Positions 1 through 5,868 are shown, counted from the first letter of the stretch. The stretch is DNA of 5,868 nucleotides from an uncultured Eubacteriales bacterium (GCA_900556615.1 USPP01000119.1:1-5868); one strand, 5' to 3'. The notes: generated by a model from the sequence alone, not told the origin. A program made the numbers and translations.

Positions 1-1
1 C

Positions 2-442
2 ATGTCAATTCCCTTTTGCATTATAAATGAAACCCTCAGAAGAATTTTCGAAGCGGCAGGAAAAAACAAATATGCCGCTCTTTCCGCCATAGTGGGTATC
101 GTATCGACGCTTACCGCGCAGATATTGGCTTATTATTCAGATGCGGGACTTGCCGGAATCGCCTCAGCCCTTACGGTAGGACAGCTTTTCGCCTCCGCCT
201 TCGGGCTTGTCACTGCCTCAGTATGGCTCCCCGAAACGGAAACGCTTCCGCATATCGAAAATATATTGCTCGGTTCCGCAGTATCCGCTGTAGCTTCGGG
301 ATTGATTTATAACCTGATCTCGCCTTATCTTAATAAGAATATTCCGGAAACAATATTATGTATTACAGCGATATCCCTATCAGCATTCGCCTCCTATCTG
401 CCCTTTATAAAAAATAAAAGAAAGGAAAGAATCAGAGAATGA
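2..442 (+). CDS. Probable MOP-superfamily flippase, C-terminal part (5'-truncated by the window)
   Basis: This frame is open from the first bases of the window. The ATG at position 2 is unlikely to be the true start, because no upstream stop or ribosome binding site can be seen, so I read it as the C-terminal end of a longer protein. The 146 visible residues hold about four hydrophobic spans (roughly 24-45, 50-75, 87-106 and 116-136) and a basic cytoplasmic tail (KNKRKERIRE). The stretch around residues 13-35 (RRIFEAAGKNKYAALS) followed by a Gly/Ala-rich span with GLAGIASAL resembles the repeated helix-pair pattern of MurJ/Wzx/MATE-type flippases, which move lipid-linked glycans or other substrates across the membrane. 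The gene overlaps the downstream O-antigen ligase family gene by 4 bases (ATGA), which implies translational coupling and supports a glycan-export role. Which flippase subfamily it belongs to is uncertain; another polytopic transporter remains possible. Confidence 0.6.
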   Translation: MSIPFCIINETLRRIFEAAGKNKYAALSAIVGIVSTLTAQILAYYSDAGLAGIASALTVGQLFASAFGLVTASVWLPETETLPHIENILLGSAVSAVASGLIYNLISPYLNKNIPETILCITAISLSAFASYLPFIKNKRKERIRE

Positions 443-2382
443 ACGAAAAAAAACGTCCGTCGGTCGTGGCTGAAATATTCAAAAAAAGTCTGATTGTTTC
501 GGCTTTGATACGTTTTTCGGACTTTATAAGCGAACAATTCTCAGAAAGCTTTTTCGGGTATCTGCTCTGCGGCAATTACCGCAGGGAGAGCGGAAGCATT
601 ACAGAGCTTATCTCTGAGAGGCTGCGCTTGAAACAAAGAATCTCCATTCCGTTTAAACGCTTTATGGCAAAAGCCTTTGAAAAAAGCTTTATCCTCGGAA
701 AGCTGAACCGGCTTCTGCATCAAATTCCGGATTTACAGATAAAAGCTGTGGGAGCATTCACTTTTTCTTTCGGACTCTATATTTCGATCTCGTATTTGAT
801 ACGGCGCTTTGCAATGAATCTTCCGGAAGCCGTTTTTTCAGAGCTATATCTCGGAATAGTCTGTGTCGCAATAGGCGGAGCAATGAGTTCTTCGTCAAAG
901 AAAATCTCATCTGCGATTTGTGAAAGTAAAATCCTCTCGTTTCTCCTTTTCTCCGTTCTCGGAATAAAAAAAGAAGCTTTCCGCGGTTCTCACCGAATAT
1001 ACGGCCGAAACGATGCGGCATTTTTACTCGGTATCGCTATCGGCGCGCTTTCCGCATTTGTTTCACCGTTCATAATCGTATGCGGCCTTTTTTTACTTAT
1101 TCTTGCCTATGCCATTCTTACTGTTCCGGAATGCGGCGTGATTTGCATTATTCTCGCATTGCCTTTTCTCAGAACAATATACATCGCAATACTGTGCGCC
1201 TATGTCACTGCATGCTGGCTTCTTAAGCTTATGCGCGGTAAGAGAACGCTGGCAACAAATTCTCTTGATATCTCGGTGCTTGCCTTTATGACAGTCATTT
1301 TTTTCGGAGGCGTAATTTCCGTCACTCCCGCCGAAAGCATGAGAACGGCGCTGCTCTATATCTGTCTAATGTCGGGATATTTTCTCGCCGTCAACCTCAT
1401 AAGGACCTCTGAATGGTTTTATCGCTGTGTGAAGGCGCTTATTTTCTCGCTCGCCGTCACAACCTCAATCGGCGTAATCGAATACGCCTTAGGACTCTCC
1501 CCCTTCAAATGGCTGGACACCTCGCTGTTCTCCTATATTCCGGGAAGAGCCGTTTCCCTCTTCGGAAATCCGAATGTCCTTGCGGAATTTATCATACTTA
1601 CGCTTCCCTTTCTTCTTGTATTCCGCGCGGCTTCAGGCAAGGGAGATGCCGCTTTCGGTTTATCTCTCCTCTCTGTTATCGCCATTCTTTGCCTTATCTT
1701 CACATGGTCCCGCGGAGGATGGCTTGCAGCGATAGCAGGAGGCATAATATTGCTTATGCTCTACAGCAAAAAAAATGTCGGATTTCTGATAGCATCCTTA
1801 GTCATCATACCTGCCGTTCCGGCATTTCTCCCCTCGTCCGTATCTGAACGTTTTCTCAGCTCCTTCAGTATTTCCGATTCCTCTATCTCCTATCGAACGG
1901 GAATCTGGAACGGTGTCGACAGACTGCTTTCTGAATGCTTTGCCGGTGGAATCGGTATCGGAGAAAGCGCCTTTCGGAGAATTTATCCCCTCTTTTCTCT
2001 CAGCACAATCGAGGAAGCACCGCACACCCACAATCTTTATACACAAATTATGGTCTCGGTCGGAATCACAGGACTTGCGGTTTTCATTGCCGTCATGCTG
2101 ATTTTCCTGCGTCACTTCGCTTCCTACTATTCTTCGGGAAAATATGATGAAAAACGCCTGCGATTGTCTTCGGCTGCCGGATTTACGGGAATCTGTGCAA
2201 TTCTCATTCACGGTTTTACCGATTATGTGTGGTATAACAATCGGATTTTCCTTCTCTTCTGGCTTATACTCGGGCTGACCTCCGCCGCCATAAGAACGGG
2301 TGTAAGAGAAAGAGTGTACAGAGAACCGGAGGGTATTTCCCTTGATCTCGATATCAAAAAGCTCTCCCGTCCCAAAATATAA
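439..2382 (+). CDS. O-antigen ligase / Wzy polymerase family membrane protein (Wzy_C) with long N-terminal extension
   Basis: This 647-residue polytopic membrane protein has roughly a dozen or more hydrophobic spans. Wzy_C/WaaL-family hallmarks are visible: GNPNVLAEF at about 376-384, SRGGW at 424-428 after a membrane span, then a large extracytoplasmic loop (about 464-537) with R486 and W490, the Gly-rich GGIGIGES at 503-510, and PHTHNLY at 528-534, whose His/Asn correspond to the conserved loop residues of the family. Members transfer or polymerise lipid-linked glycans on the outer face of the membrane; ligase and polymerase cannot be separated by sequence alone. In a Gram-positive host this would concern a capsule or wall glycopolymer rather than LPS. 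About 220 residues precede the core, including a basic amphipathic part (1-100) with a recurring short motif. The start overlaps the upstream stop (ATGA) and is preceded by AG-rich sequence at 421-438. The last 30 residues are charged and probably cytoplasmic. Confidence 0.9.
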   Translation: MNEKKRPSVVAEIFKKSLIVSALIRFSDFISEQFSESFFGYLLCGNYRRESGSITELISERLRLKQRISIPFKRFMAKAFEKSFILGKLNRLLHQIPDLQIKAVGAFTFSFGLYISISYLIRRFAMNLPEAVFSELYLGIVCVAIGGAMSSSSKKISSAICESKILSFLLFSVLGIKKEAFRGSHRIYGRNDAAFLLGIAIGALSAFVSPFIIVCGLFLLILAYAILTVPECGVICIILALPFLRTIYIAILCAYVTACWLLKLMRGKRTLATNSLDISVLAFMTVIFFGGVISVTPAESMRTALLYICLMSGYFLAVNLIRTSEWFYRCVKALIFSLAVTTSIGVIEYALGLSPFKWLDTSLFSYIPGRAVSLFGNPNVLAEFIILTLPFLLVFRAASGKGDAAFGLSLLSVIAILCLIFTWSRGGWLAAIAGGIILLMLYSKKNVGFLIASLVIIPAVPAFLPSSVSERFLSSFSISDSSISYRTGIWNGVDRLLSECFAGGIGIGESAFRRIYPLFSLSTIEEAPHTHNLYTQIMVSVGITGLAVFIAVMLIFLRHFASYYSSGKYDEKRLRLSSAAGFTGICAILIHGFTDYVWYNNRIFLLFWLILGLTSAAIRTGVRERVYREPEGISLDLDIKKLSRPKI

Positions 2383-2406
2383 CCTTAACAGGATTTCAGG
2401 AAAGGT

Positions 2407-2928
2407 ATGGCGCACATTATGAACAATAATCCATCCGAAAAAAAGAAATATGTTTTCAATTTTATAGATGTAATACTTATCATTCTTATTCTCGCCGCAG
2501 CTTCCGCTCTCGTATATTTTCTCAGGGAAAGAAAAATCGTAATATCAGATAAAGGAGAGACAACGGAAATAATCTATAAGCTGGAAGTATCTCCGATGAG
2601 AGAGGAATTCCGAAATCTGGTGGAAATCGGAGATACTGTGACAGACTGTACTTATTTGTTATCCATCGGAGAGATAACCGATGTTGCATACTCCCCCTGC
2701 ATTTATACCGGATTCAACAAAGAGCTTGGCGAAACCGTTAAAAGTACTTATCCGGGAAAAATAACCATGACTGTTACAATCAAAGCAGAAGCCAGAATTA
2801 CCGATACAGGCTATACGGTAAACGGCAAAGAGCTTATTCTCGACGAAATGATCAGTTTTCGTGTGCCGGGTTATACCGGAAACGGAAAATGCGTATCGAT
2901 TACCGTATCCGATAACGGGAATCAATAA
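2407..2928 (+). CDS. DUF4330-like single-pass membrane protein, copy 1
   Basis: The 173-residue protein has a short basic N-terminus (EKKKY), one membrane span at about 18-39 introduced by FNFIDVILIILIL, and a hydrophilic, beta-rich remainder predicted to lie outside the cell. The aromatic-x-x-IDxVI entry to the span, the VEIGDTV and IGEITDV segments (about 72-93), and the C-terminal GYTVNGKELI (135-144) are the pattern I associate with DUF4330, a family without an established biochemical role. No catalytic motif is apparent. It starts 24 bases after the ligase gene. AGGA at 2398-2401 supports the ATG at 2407; an in-frame ATG at 2419 is an alternative, 13 bases beyond AAGG at 2402-2405. Its position suggests a structural or accessory part in surface-glycan assembly, which is inference from context. 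The family assignment is from memory of the pattern, not a search. Confidence 0.85.
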   Translation: MAHIMNNNPSEKKKYVFNFIDVILIILILAAASALVYFLRERKIVISDKGETTEIIYKLEVSPMREEFRNLVEIGDTVTDCTYLLSIGEITDVAYSPCIYTGFNKELGETVKSTYPGKITMTVTIKAEARITDTGYTVNGKELILDEMISFRVPGYTGNGKCVSITVSDNGNQ

Positions 2929-2955
2929 AGTCTCCCCCGGAAAGGAAAGATAAAA

Positions 2956-3444
2956 ATGAACCAAAAAGCTGGAAAAAACAGGCGCACACGTTTTTCAATA
3001 ATCGATTTTGTCATAATTCTTATGCTCCTTGCATGCATAGTCGGAGCTGTCATGCGTTACAATATAGCGGAAAGCCTCTTCTCCAAAACGGTTACCCAAG
3101 AAATGACGGTAAATTTTATTGCAGAAGCCCTTACGGAAAACAAAGCTTCCGCTTTTAACGAAAACGCGGTATTTTATTCAGGAAACGATTCCTTCGGTAA
3201 GCTTATATCTGTAAATTCCTCCCCTGCAATCGGTTATTATGAAAATGCAGAGGGAATATACACGGAATATGAAAAAGAAGGGCTTTATGATATCTCTGGA
3301 AGCTTTGTCTGCGAATTGGTTCGCTCTGACAGCGGATATTTACTCAATGGAAAAACCTATATTGCTCCCGGCTCTGTCTTTACCCTGAAATCCGGCGGAG
3401 CTGCCGTTTCTGTTTTGATTACGGCGCTTGAACCCGCGGAATGA
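2956..3444 (+). CDS. DUF4330-like single-pass membrane protein, copy 2 (divergent paralogue)
   Basis: The 162-residue protein has the same architecture as the gene before it: a basic N-terminus (KNRRTR), a membrane anchor at about 13-35 entered by FSIIDFVIILML, then an extracytoplasmic domain of about 125 residues. It shares with copy 1 the F-x-x-ID-x-VII entry, a G-K/E-[LI] segment (GKLISV, 81-86), and the C-terminal G-Y-x-x-NGK unit (SGYLLNGKTY, 126-135), which is followed by a turn and a hydrophobic strand. Overall identity is low by eye, so the duplication is old or the two were recruited separately. No catalytic motif is visible. AAGGA at 2942-2946 lies nine bases from the ATG, and the spacing to the previous stop is 27 bases, so the pair is probably co-transcribed. 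It is the last gene of the cluster. The function is unknown. Confidence 0.83.
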   Translation: MNQKAGKNRRTRFSIIDFVIILMLLACIVGAVMRYNIAESLFSKTVTQEMTVNFIAEALTENKASAFNENAVFYSGNDSFGKLISVNSSPAIGYYENAEGIYTEYEKEGLYDISGSFVCELVRSDSGYLLNGKTYIAPGSVFTLKSGGAAVSVLITALEPAE

Positions 3445-3518
3445 CGGTCTAAATTTTACATTTAAGCCCTGATATTTCAGCGTACTCTGATTGAAAGATA
3501 AAAATATTCTAAAAACAC

Positions 3519-3547
3519 TTGATTTTATAAAAGAAATTTGCTATAAT
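3519..3547 (+). promoter_or_regulatory. Sigma-A type extended -10 promoter for the HPr gene
   Basis: The -35 element TTGATT (3519-3524) and a perfect -10 TATAAT (3542-3547) are separated by exactly 17 bases. The -10 is preceded by TGC, giving the extended -10 form TGnTATAAT (3539-3547). Transcription would begin near 3553-3555, leaving a leader of about 37-39 bases before the HPr start. The quality of both boxes suggests strong, largely constitutive expression. It makes the HPr gene independent of the upstream cluster. Confidence 0.85.
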
Positions 3548-3559
3548 AGAATATGTAAT

Positions 3560-3575
3560 GTAAACAATATTTTAC
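3560..3575 (+). promoter_or_regulatory. Small inverted repeat in the HPr 5' leader
   Basis: GTAAA (3560-3564) is mirrored by TTTAC (3571-3575) around six bases, just downstream of the predicted transcription start and four to eight bases upstream of the Shine-Dalgarno site. A tandem TGTAA TGTAA (3554-3563) overlaps the left arm. It could be an operator half-site pair or a chance AT-rich palindrome; as an RNA hairpin it would be weak. Confidence 0.25.
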
Positions 3576-3578
3576 GAC

Positions 3579-3583
3579 AGGAG
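3579..3583 (+). promoter_or_regulatory. Ribosome binding site of the HPr gene
   Basis: AGGAG ends eight bases before the ATG at 3592. This is a strong match at good spacing and fixes the start. Confidence 0.8.
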
Positions 3584-3591
3584 TTAAAATA

Positions 3592-3855
3592 ATGATTTCA
3601 CGCGATGTAACAATACAAAATAACGTCGGTCTTCATGCAAGACCTGCTACCTTCTTTATCCAGAAGGCTAACTCCTATAAATCATCTATATGGGTGGAAA
3701 AGGGCGATCGGCGCGTAAATGCGAAGTCTTTACTTGGCGTCCTTTCGCTCGGAATCGTCAAAGGAATGACGGTAACGCTTATTGCCGACGGCGCTGACGA
3801 AGCTGAGGCACTTGAGGGACTTTCCGAGCTCATCGCAACCGGCTTTGAGGACTGA
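3592..3855 (+). CDS. ptsH: HPr family phosphocarrier protein
   Basis: The 87-residue length is typical of HPr, the small cytoplasmic protein that carries phosphate from enzyme I (PEP-dependent, on His15) to sugar-specific EIIA domains of the phosphotransferase system. The active-site segment GLHARPA is at residues 13-19, with His15 and Arg17 both present. The Gram-positive regulatory segment NAKSLLGVLSLG (43-54) places Ser46 where HPr kinase/phosphorylase acts, so catabolite-control signalling is also possible. The presence of His15 argues against a Crh-type paralogue that has lost it. The gene has its own strong promoter and ribosome binding site and is closed by a hairpin 21 bases after its stop, so it is probably transcribed mainly as a single gene. 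No enzyme I or EII gene is nearby. If the genome encodes another HPr, this copy might be mainly regulatory. The family call is secure; the gene symbol is the generic one. Confidence 0.95.
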   Translation: MISRDVTIQNNVGLHARPATFFIQKANSYKSSIWVEKGDRRVNAKSLLGVLSLGIVKGMTVTLIADGADEAEALEGLSELIATGFED

Positions 3856-3876
3856 ACAGCATAACCGTAATAGAAC

Positions 3877-3921
3877 AAAGCGGGCAGACAATTCCTCGTC
3901 AGAAGGAGTCTGCCCGCTTTT
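3877..3921 (+). terminator. Intrinsic terminator between HPr and uvrC
   Basis: A perfect 13-bp stem joins 3877-3889 (AAAGCGGGCAGAC) and 3908-3920 (GTCTGCCCGCTTT), enclosing an 18-base loop that can form a further 4-bp inner helix (TCCT 3893-3896 with AGGA 3904-3907). The 3' side ends in only four Ts (3918-3921), and the A run on the left arm faces them. It begins 21 bases after the HPr stop. The GC-rich stem supports termination, while the short U tract leaves room for read-through into uvrC. Confidence 0.85.
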
Positions 3922-3967
3922 CGATAAGCCGGTTCATGCCTGCAGCAGAAAATCAGCGACGATTTGT

Positions 3968-3972
3968 GGGGA
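3968..3972 (+). promoter_or_regulatory. Probable ribosome binding site deciding the uvrC start
   Basis: GGGGA lies eight bases upstream of the ATG at 3981. The upstream in-frame ATG at 3936 has no purine-rich site before it and sits 15 bases from the terminator. The ATG at 3993 has AGGTGG only one base away, which is too close. The 3981 start also brings the N-terminus near the usual UvrC length. Confidence 0.5.
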
Positions 3973-3980
3973 ATAGAAAA

Positions 3981-5801
3981 ATGACAGGTGGAATGACCGC
4001 AATAGAAAAATTAAGAGAGAAAGCCTCAAGACTTCCTCCCTGCCCAGGCGTATATCTGATGAAGAACGGCGCAGGGCAAATTATCTATATCGGAAAATCA
4101 AAAGTACTGCATAACAGGGTTCTCTCTTATTTTACCGACATGGATCGCCATACCGTAAAAACCGCAAAGCTGGTAAGTCAGATAGCAGATTTCGACGTAA
4201 TGCTTACTTCCACCGAAATAGAAGCGCTTGCTCTCGAAAACCGTCTGATAAAGCTTCATACTCCAAAATTTAATATTAAACTCAAGGACGGAAAGAGCTA
4301 TCCTTATATCAAGCTTACCGTCAATGAAGAATATCCGCGTATTCTCGTCGTAAGAAAACGTCTTGCCGACGGCGCAAAATATTTTGGACCGTATTCCGGC
4401 ACCGGAATTGCTTATATGATAGTAAATACCGTCAGAAAAGCATTCGGTATTCCCGACTGTAAAAAAAATTTTCCCAAAGATATCGGAAAAACACGTCCCT
4501 GTCTAAACTATCAGATCGGTCTTTGCGTAGGAGTATGCGCTGGAAGCATCACTCAAGAGGAGTATCGAAAAATGTTCGCCGATATTGCATCTTTCCTCGG
4601 CGGATCCTTTTCGGAGGTAAAGAAATCGTTGACAGAACAAATGGAATATGCATCGGAAAATCTGATGTTCGAGGTTGCCGCTCTCTGCCGTGACAGGATT
4701 CACTGTCTGTCAAAGCTCTGGGAAAAGCAGAAGGTAATTGCTGCTCCTTATGTGGAGCAGGATATTATCGCTATATATTCTGACGAAACCTGTTCCTGCC
4801 TTACCGTTTTCTATGTGCGGGGCGGCGCGGTTACAGATCGCGAAAGCTTTATTTTCGGAGCTGACCGCATCATCGACGATGACGCTGTGTCCTCGTTTTT
4901 ATATGAACTTTACCATGTAAGAGAATATATTCCGAAAGAAATACTTCTTGACTTTCCTCTCGGGGAGGAAAGCCGGGAATCTCTCTCTGAAATGCTGAGG
5001 CTTAAAGCCGGATTCAAAGTCAACATCAGATTTCCCGAAAAAGGCAGTTTAAAAGCGCTCTGCGCTATGGTAAGGGAAAATGCAAAGGAATATGCCGCAC
5101 AGTATAATGCCGATGCCGAAAAGCAAAATGACACTCTTGTCCGCATTGCACAGCTGCTCCGTCTTGAAGTAGTTCCCGAACGGATCGAGGCATATGATAT
5201 ATCCAACTACGGCAACGAAAATATTACCGCCGGAAAAATTTCCATAGTAAACGGAAGGTTCGACAAGAGCGCCTACCGAACATACAAAATCGCTTCCTCC
5301 GGCGGTCAGGATGACTATGCTTCGATGCGCGAAGCAATTTCAAGAAGATTGTCTCATCCGGAGGATGAATATCCCGATTTGATCCTGCTCGACGGAGGAA
5401 GAACGCATGTATCGGTAATACGGCAGCTTCTCTCCGAAATAAATCTGTATATACCGGTATTCGGCATGGTAAAAGACGAATATCACAAGACACGTGCTCT
5501 TACCGATGACAGGAATGAAATCAGTATCGCCAAAGAGCAGCCGGTTTTTCTCCTGATATACAAAATACAAGAGGAAGTACACCGATATACCGTTGCCAGA
5601 ATGACGGGGGCAAAACGAAAAACCTTGAAGACCTCATCTCTTGAAGCGATAAAAGGCATAGGACCTTCAAAAGCGAAAGCCCTGCTCTCCGCATTCAAAG
5701 GGCTATCCGGTGTTTCATCGGCAGTCTATGACGATCTGATTTCTGTCAAAGGAATTACCGAAAAAGACGCCGAAAATATTTTGAATTATTTCAAAAAATG
5801 A
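3981..5801 (+). CDS. uvrC: Excinuclease ABC subunit C (UvrC)
   Basis: UvrC is the dual-incision nuclease of nucleotide excision repair; it is recruited by UvrB at damaged DNA and cuts 3' then 5' of the lesion. From the 3981 start it has 606 residues, a normal family length. The order is complete: a GIY-YIG domain (GVYL 23-26, YIG 36-38, HNRV with Arg46, then LALENRLIK about 82-91); four cysteines at 160, 174, 182 and 186, the spacing of the UvrC metal/Fe-S site; a UVR helix pair that binds UvrB (about 211-245); an RNase H-like 5'-incision domain with Asp406 in AYDISNYG, DDY at 444-446, Asp471 in LLDGG, and His534 in EEVHRY; and tandem helix-hairpin-helix motifs (GIGPSKAKALL and VKGITEKDAENIL) at the C-terminus. 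The usual DGGKGQ reads DGGRTH here. The frame is also open back to an ATG at 3936. No clear promoter was seen in 3922-3980, so expression may depend partly on read-through from HPr. Confidence 0.96.
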   Translation: MTGGMTAIEKLREKASRLPPCPGVYLMKNGAGQIIYIGKSKVLHNRVLSYFTDMDRHTVKTAKLVSQIADFDVMLTSTEIEALALENRLIKLHTPKFNIKLKDGKSYPYIKLTVNEEYPRILVVRKRLADGAKYFGPYSGTGIAYMIVNTVRKAFGIPDCKKNFPKDIGKTRPCLNYQIGLCVGVCAGSITQEEYRKMFADIASFLGGSFSEVKKSLTEQMEYASENLMFEVAALCRDRIHCLSKLWEKQKVIAAPYVEQDIIAIYSDETCSCLTVFYVRGGAVTDRESFIFGADRIIDDDAVSSFLYELYHVREYIPKEILLDFPLGEESRESLSEMLRLKAGFKVNIRFPEKGSLKALCAMVRENAKEYAAQYNADAEKQNDTLVRIAQLLRLEVVPERIEAYDISNYGNENITAGKISIVNGRFDKSAYRTYKIASSGGQDDYASMREAISRRLSHPEDEYPDLILLDGGRTHVSVIRQLLSEINLYIPVFGMVKDEYHKTRALTDDRNEISIAKEQPVFLLIYKIQEEVHRYTVARMTGAKRKTLKTSSLEAIKGIGPSKAKALLSAFKGLSGVSSAVYDDLISVKGITEKDAENILNYFKK

Positions 5802-5810
5802 ATACATTAA

Positions 5811-5868
5811 GGCAACACCGCACAATGATTGTTGTGCAGTTGCGCCGCCGGATTTTTCGTCAGACAAT
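5811..5868. repeat. Palindromic intergenic segment, likely the edge of a dispersed repeat
   Basis: Ten bases after the uvrC stop, GCAAC (5812-5816) and GCACAA (5820-5825) pair with TTGTGC (5832-5837) and GTTGC (5839-5843), giving a stem of 6 plus 5 bp with a 6-base loop and a small 3x1 internal loop. A T5 run (5853-5857) comes about ten bases later, too far for a standard terminator. The string starting AAGGCAACACCGCACAAT resembles intergenic repeats I recall from gut Clostridia genomes, but copy number cannot be tested within this window. The element continues past the edge or ends close to it. It might also act as an RNA hairpin at the end of the uvrC transcript. Confidence 0.4.

Noticed and set aside
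446..487. A8 (446-453) and A7 (481-487) runs just after the ligase start codon, considered as phase-variation tracts
   Set aside because: They encode ordinary Lys codons, the frame is intact, and similar A runs are common in AT-leaning genomes; nothing in a single sequence supports slippage control.
1413..1847. Forward open frame of 144 codons inside the ligase gene in another frame
   Set aside because: It overlaps conserved membrane segments of the ligase, has an Arg/Ser/His-rich composition typical of an out-of-frame reading, and no good ribosome binding site.
1798..2415. Long reverse-strand open frame (205 codons) opposite the ligase gene
   Set aside because: It lies opposite the Wzy_C hallmarks on the + strand; the translation is rich in charged and Ser/Gly residues without a recognisable domain, as expected of an antisense shadow.
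3491..3510. Second promoter with TTGAAA (3491-3496)
   Set aside because: No -10 hexamer occurs at a workable distance; TATTCT is only eight bases away and the 17-base position reads AACACT.
3445..3518. Terminator for the upstream cluster
   Set aside because: Only weak palindromes were found (TAAAT/ATTTA at 3450-3464 and CTGA/TCAG at 3469-3480), with short AT-rich stems and no following T tract.
3936..3980. N-terminal extension of UvrC starting at the ATG at 3936
   Set aside because: No ribosome binding site precedes it, it begins 15 bases after the terminator, and the extra 15 residues do not resemble a UvrC N-terminus. The ATG at 3981 has GGGGA at eight bases.
5811..5857. Standard rho-independent terminator for uvrC
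   Set aside because: The stem is interrupted and the T5 run begins about ten bases after it, so the geometry is poor; it is reported as a possible repeat instead.

Overview
The window looks like a chromosomal segment from a low-to-moderate GC Clostridia-type Firmicute, plausibly an Oscillospiraceae/Ruminococcaceae relative. Support comes from AG-rich Shine-Dalgarno sites, a consensus sigma-A promoter, an HPr protein carrying the Gram-positive regulatory serine (Ser46), and tandem DUF4330-like genes behind an O-antigen ligase/polymerase family gene. All genes are on the + strand. No tRNA, rRNA, CRISPR array, transposase or integrase was seen.

Region 1 (about 1-3444) is a tight co-directional cluster. 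It holds the C-terminal part of a multi-spanning membrane protein, probably a MOP-type (MurJ/Wzx/MATE-like) flippase entering from outside the window. This overlaps by 4 bases a 647-residue Wzy_C/O-antigen ligase family polytopic protein with a long N-terminal extension. Two short-spaced genes follow, each encoding a single-pass protein with an N-terminal membrane anchor and a predominantly beta extracytoplasmic domain; both resemble DUF4330. Flippase, ligase/polymerase and anchored accessory proteins together suggest export and assembly of a cell-surface or wall glycopolymer. The glycan and the role of the two small proteins cannot be read from the sequence.

Region 2 (3445-3591) is a 147-base spacer. 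It has no convincing terminator for the first cluster but contains a near-ideal extended -10 promoter, a small inverted repeat in the 5' leader and a strong ribosome binding site.

Region 3 (3592-5801) holds an HPr-family phosphocarrier (His15 and Ser46 both present), a 13-bp hairpin terminator with a short U tract, and a full-length UvrC excinuclease subunit with all expected domains. UvrC most likely starts at 3981 rather than at the upstream ATG at 3936, which lacks a ribosome binding site. HPr next to uvrC fits a clostridial neighbourhood in which hprK, murB, rapZ and whiA often follow; none of those is visible here.

Region 4 (5802-5868) is non-coding and contains a palindromic segment that looks like the beginning of a dispersed intergenic repeat, cut by the window edge.

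The main points worth a second look are the surface-glycan cassette with paired DUF4330-like proteins, a recurring short motif in the N-terminal extension of the ligase, and the terminal palindromic repeat. I do not see evidence strong enough to claim a wholly new system.
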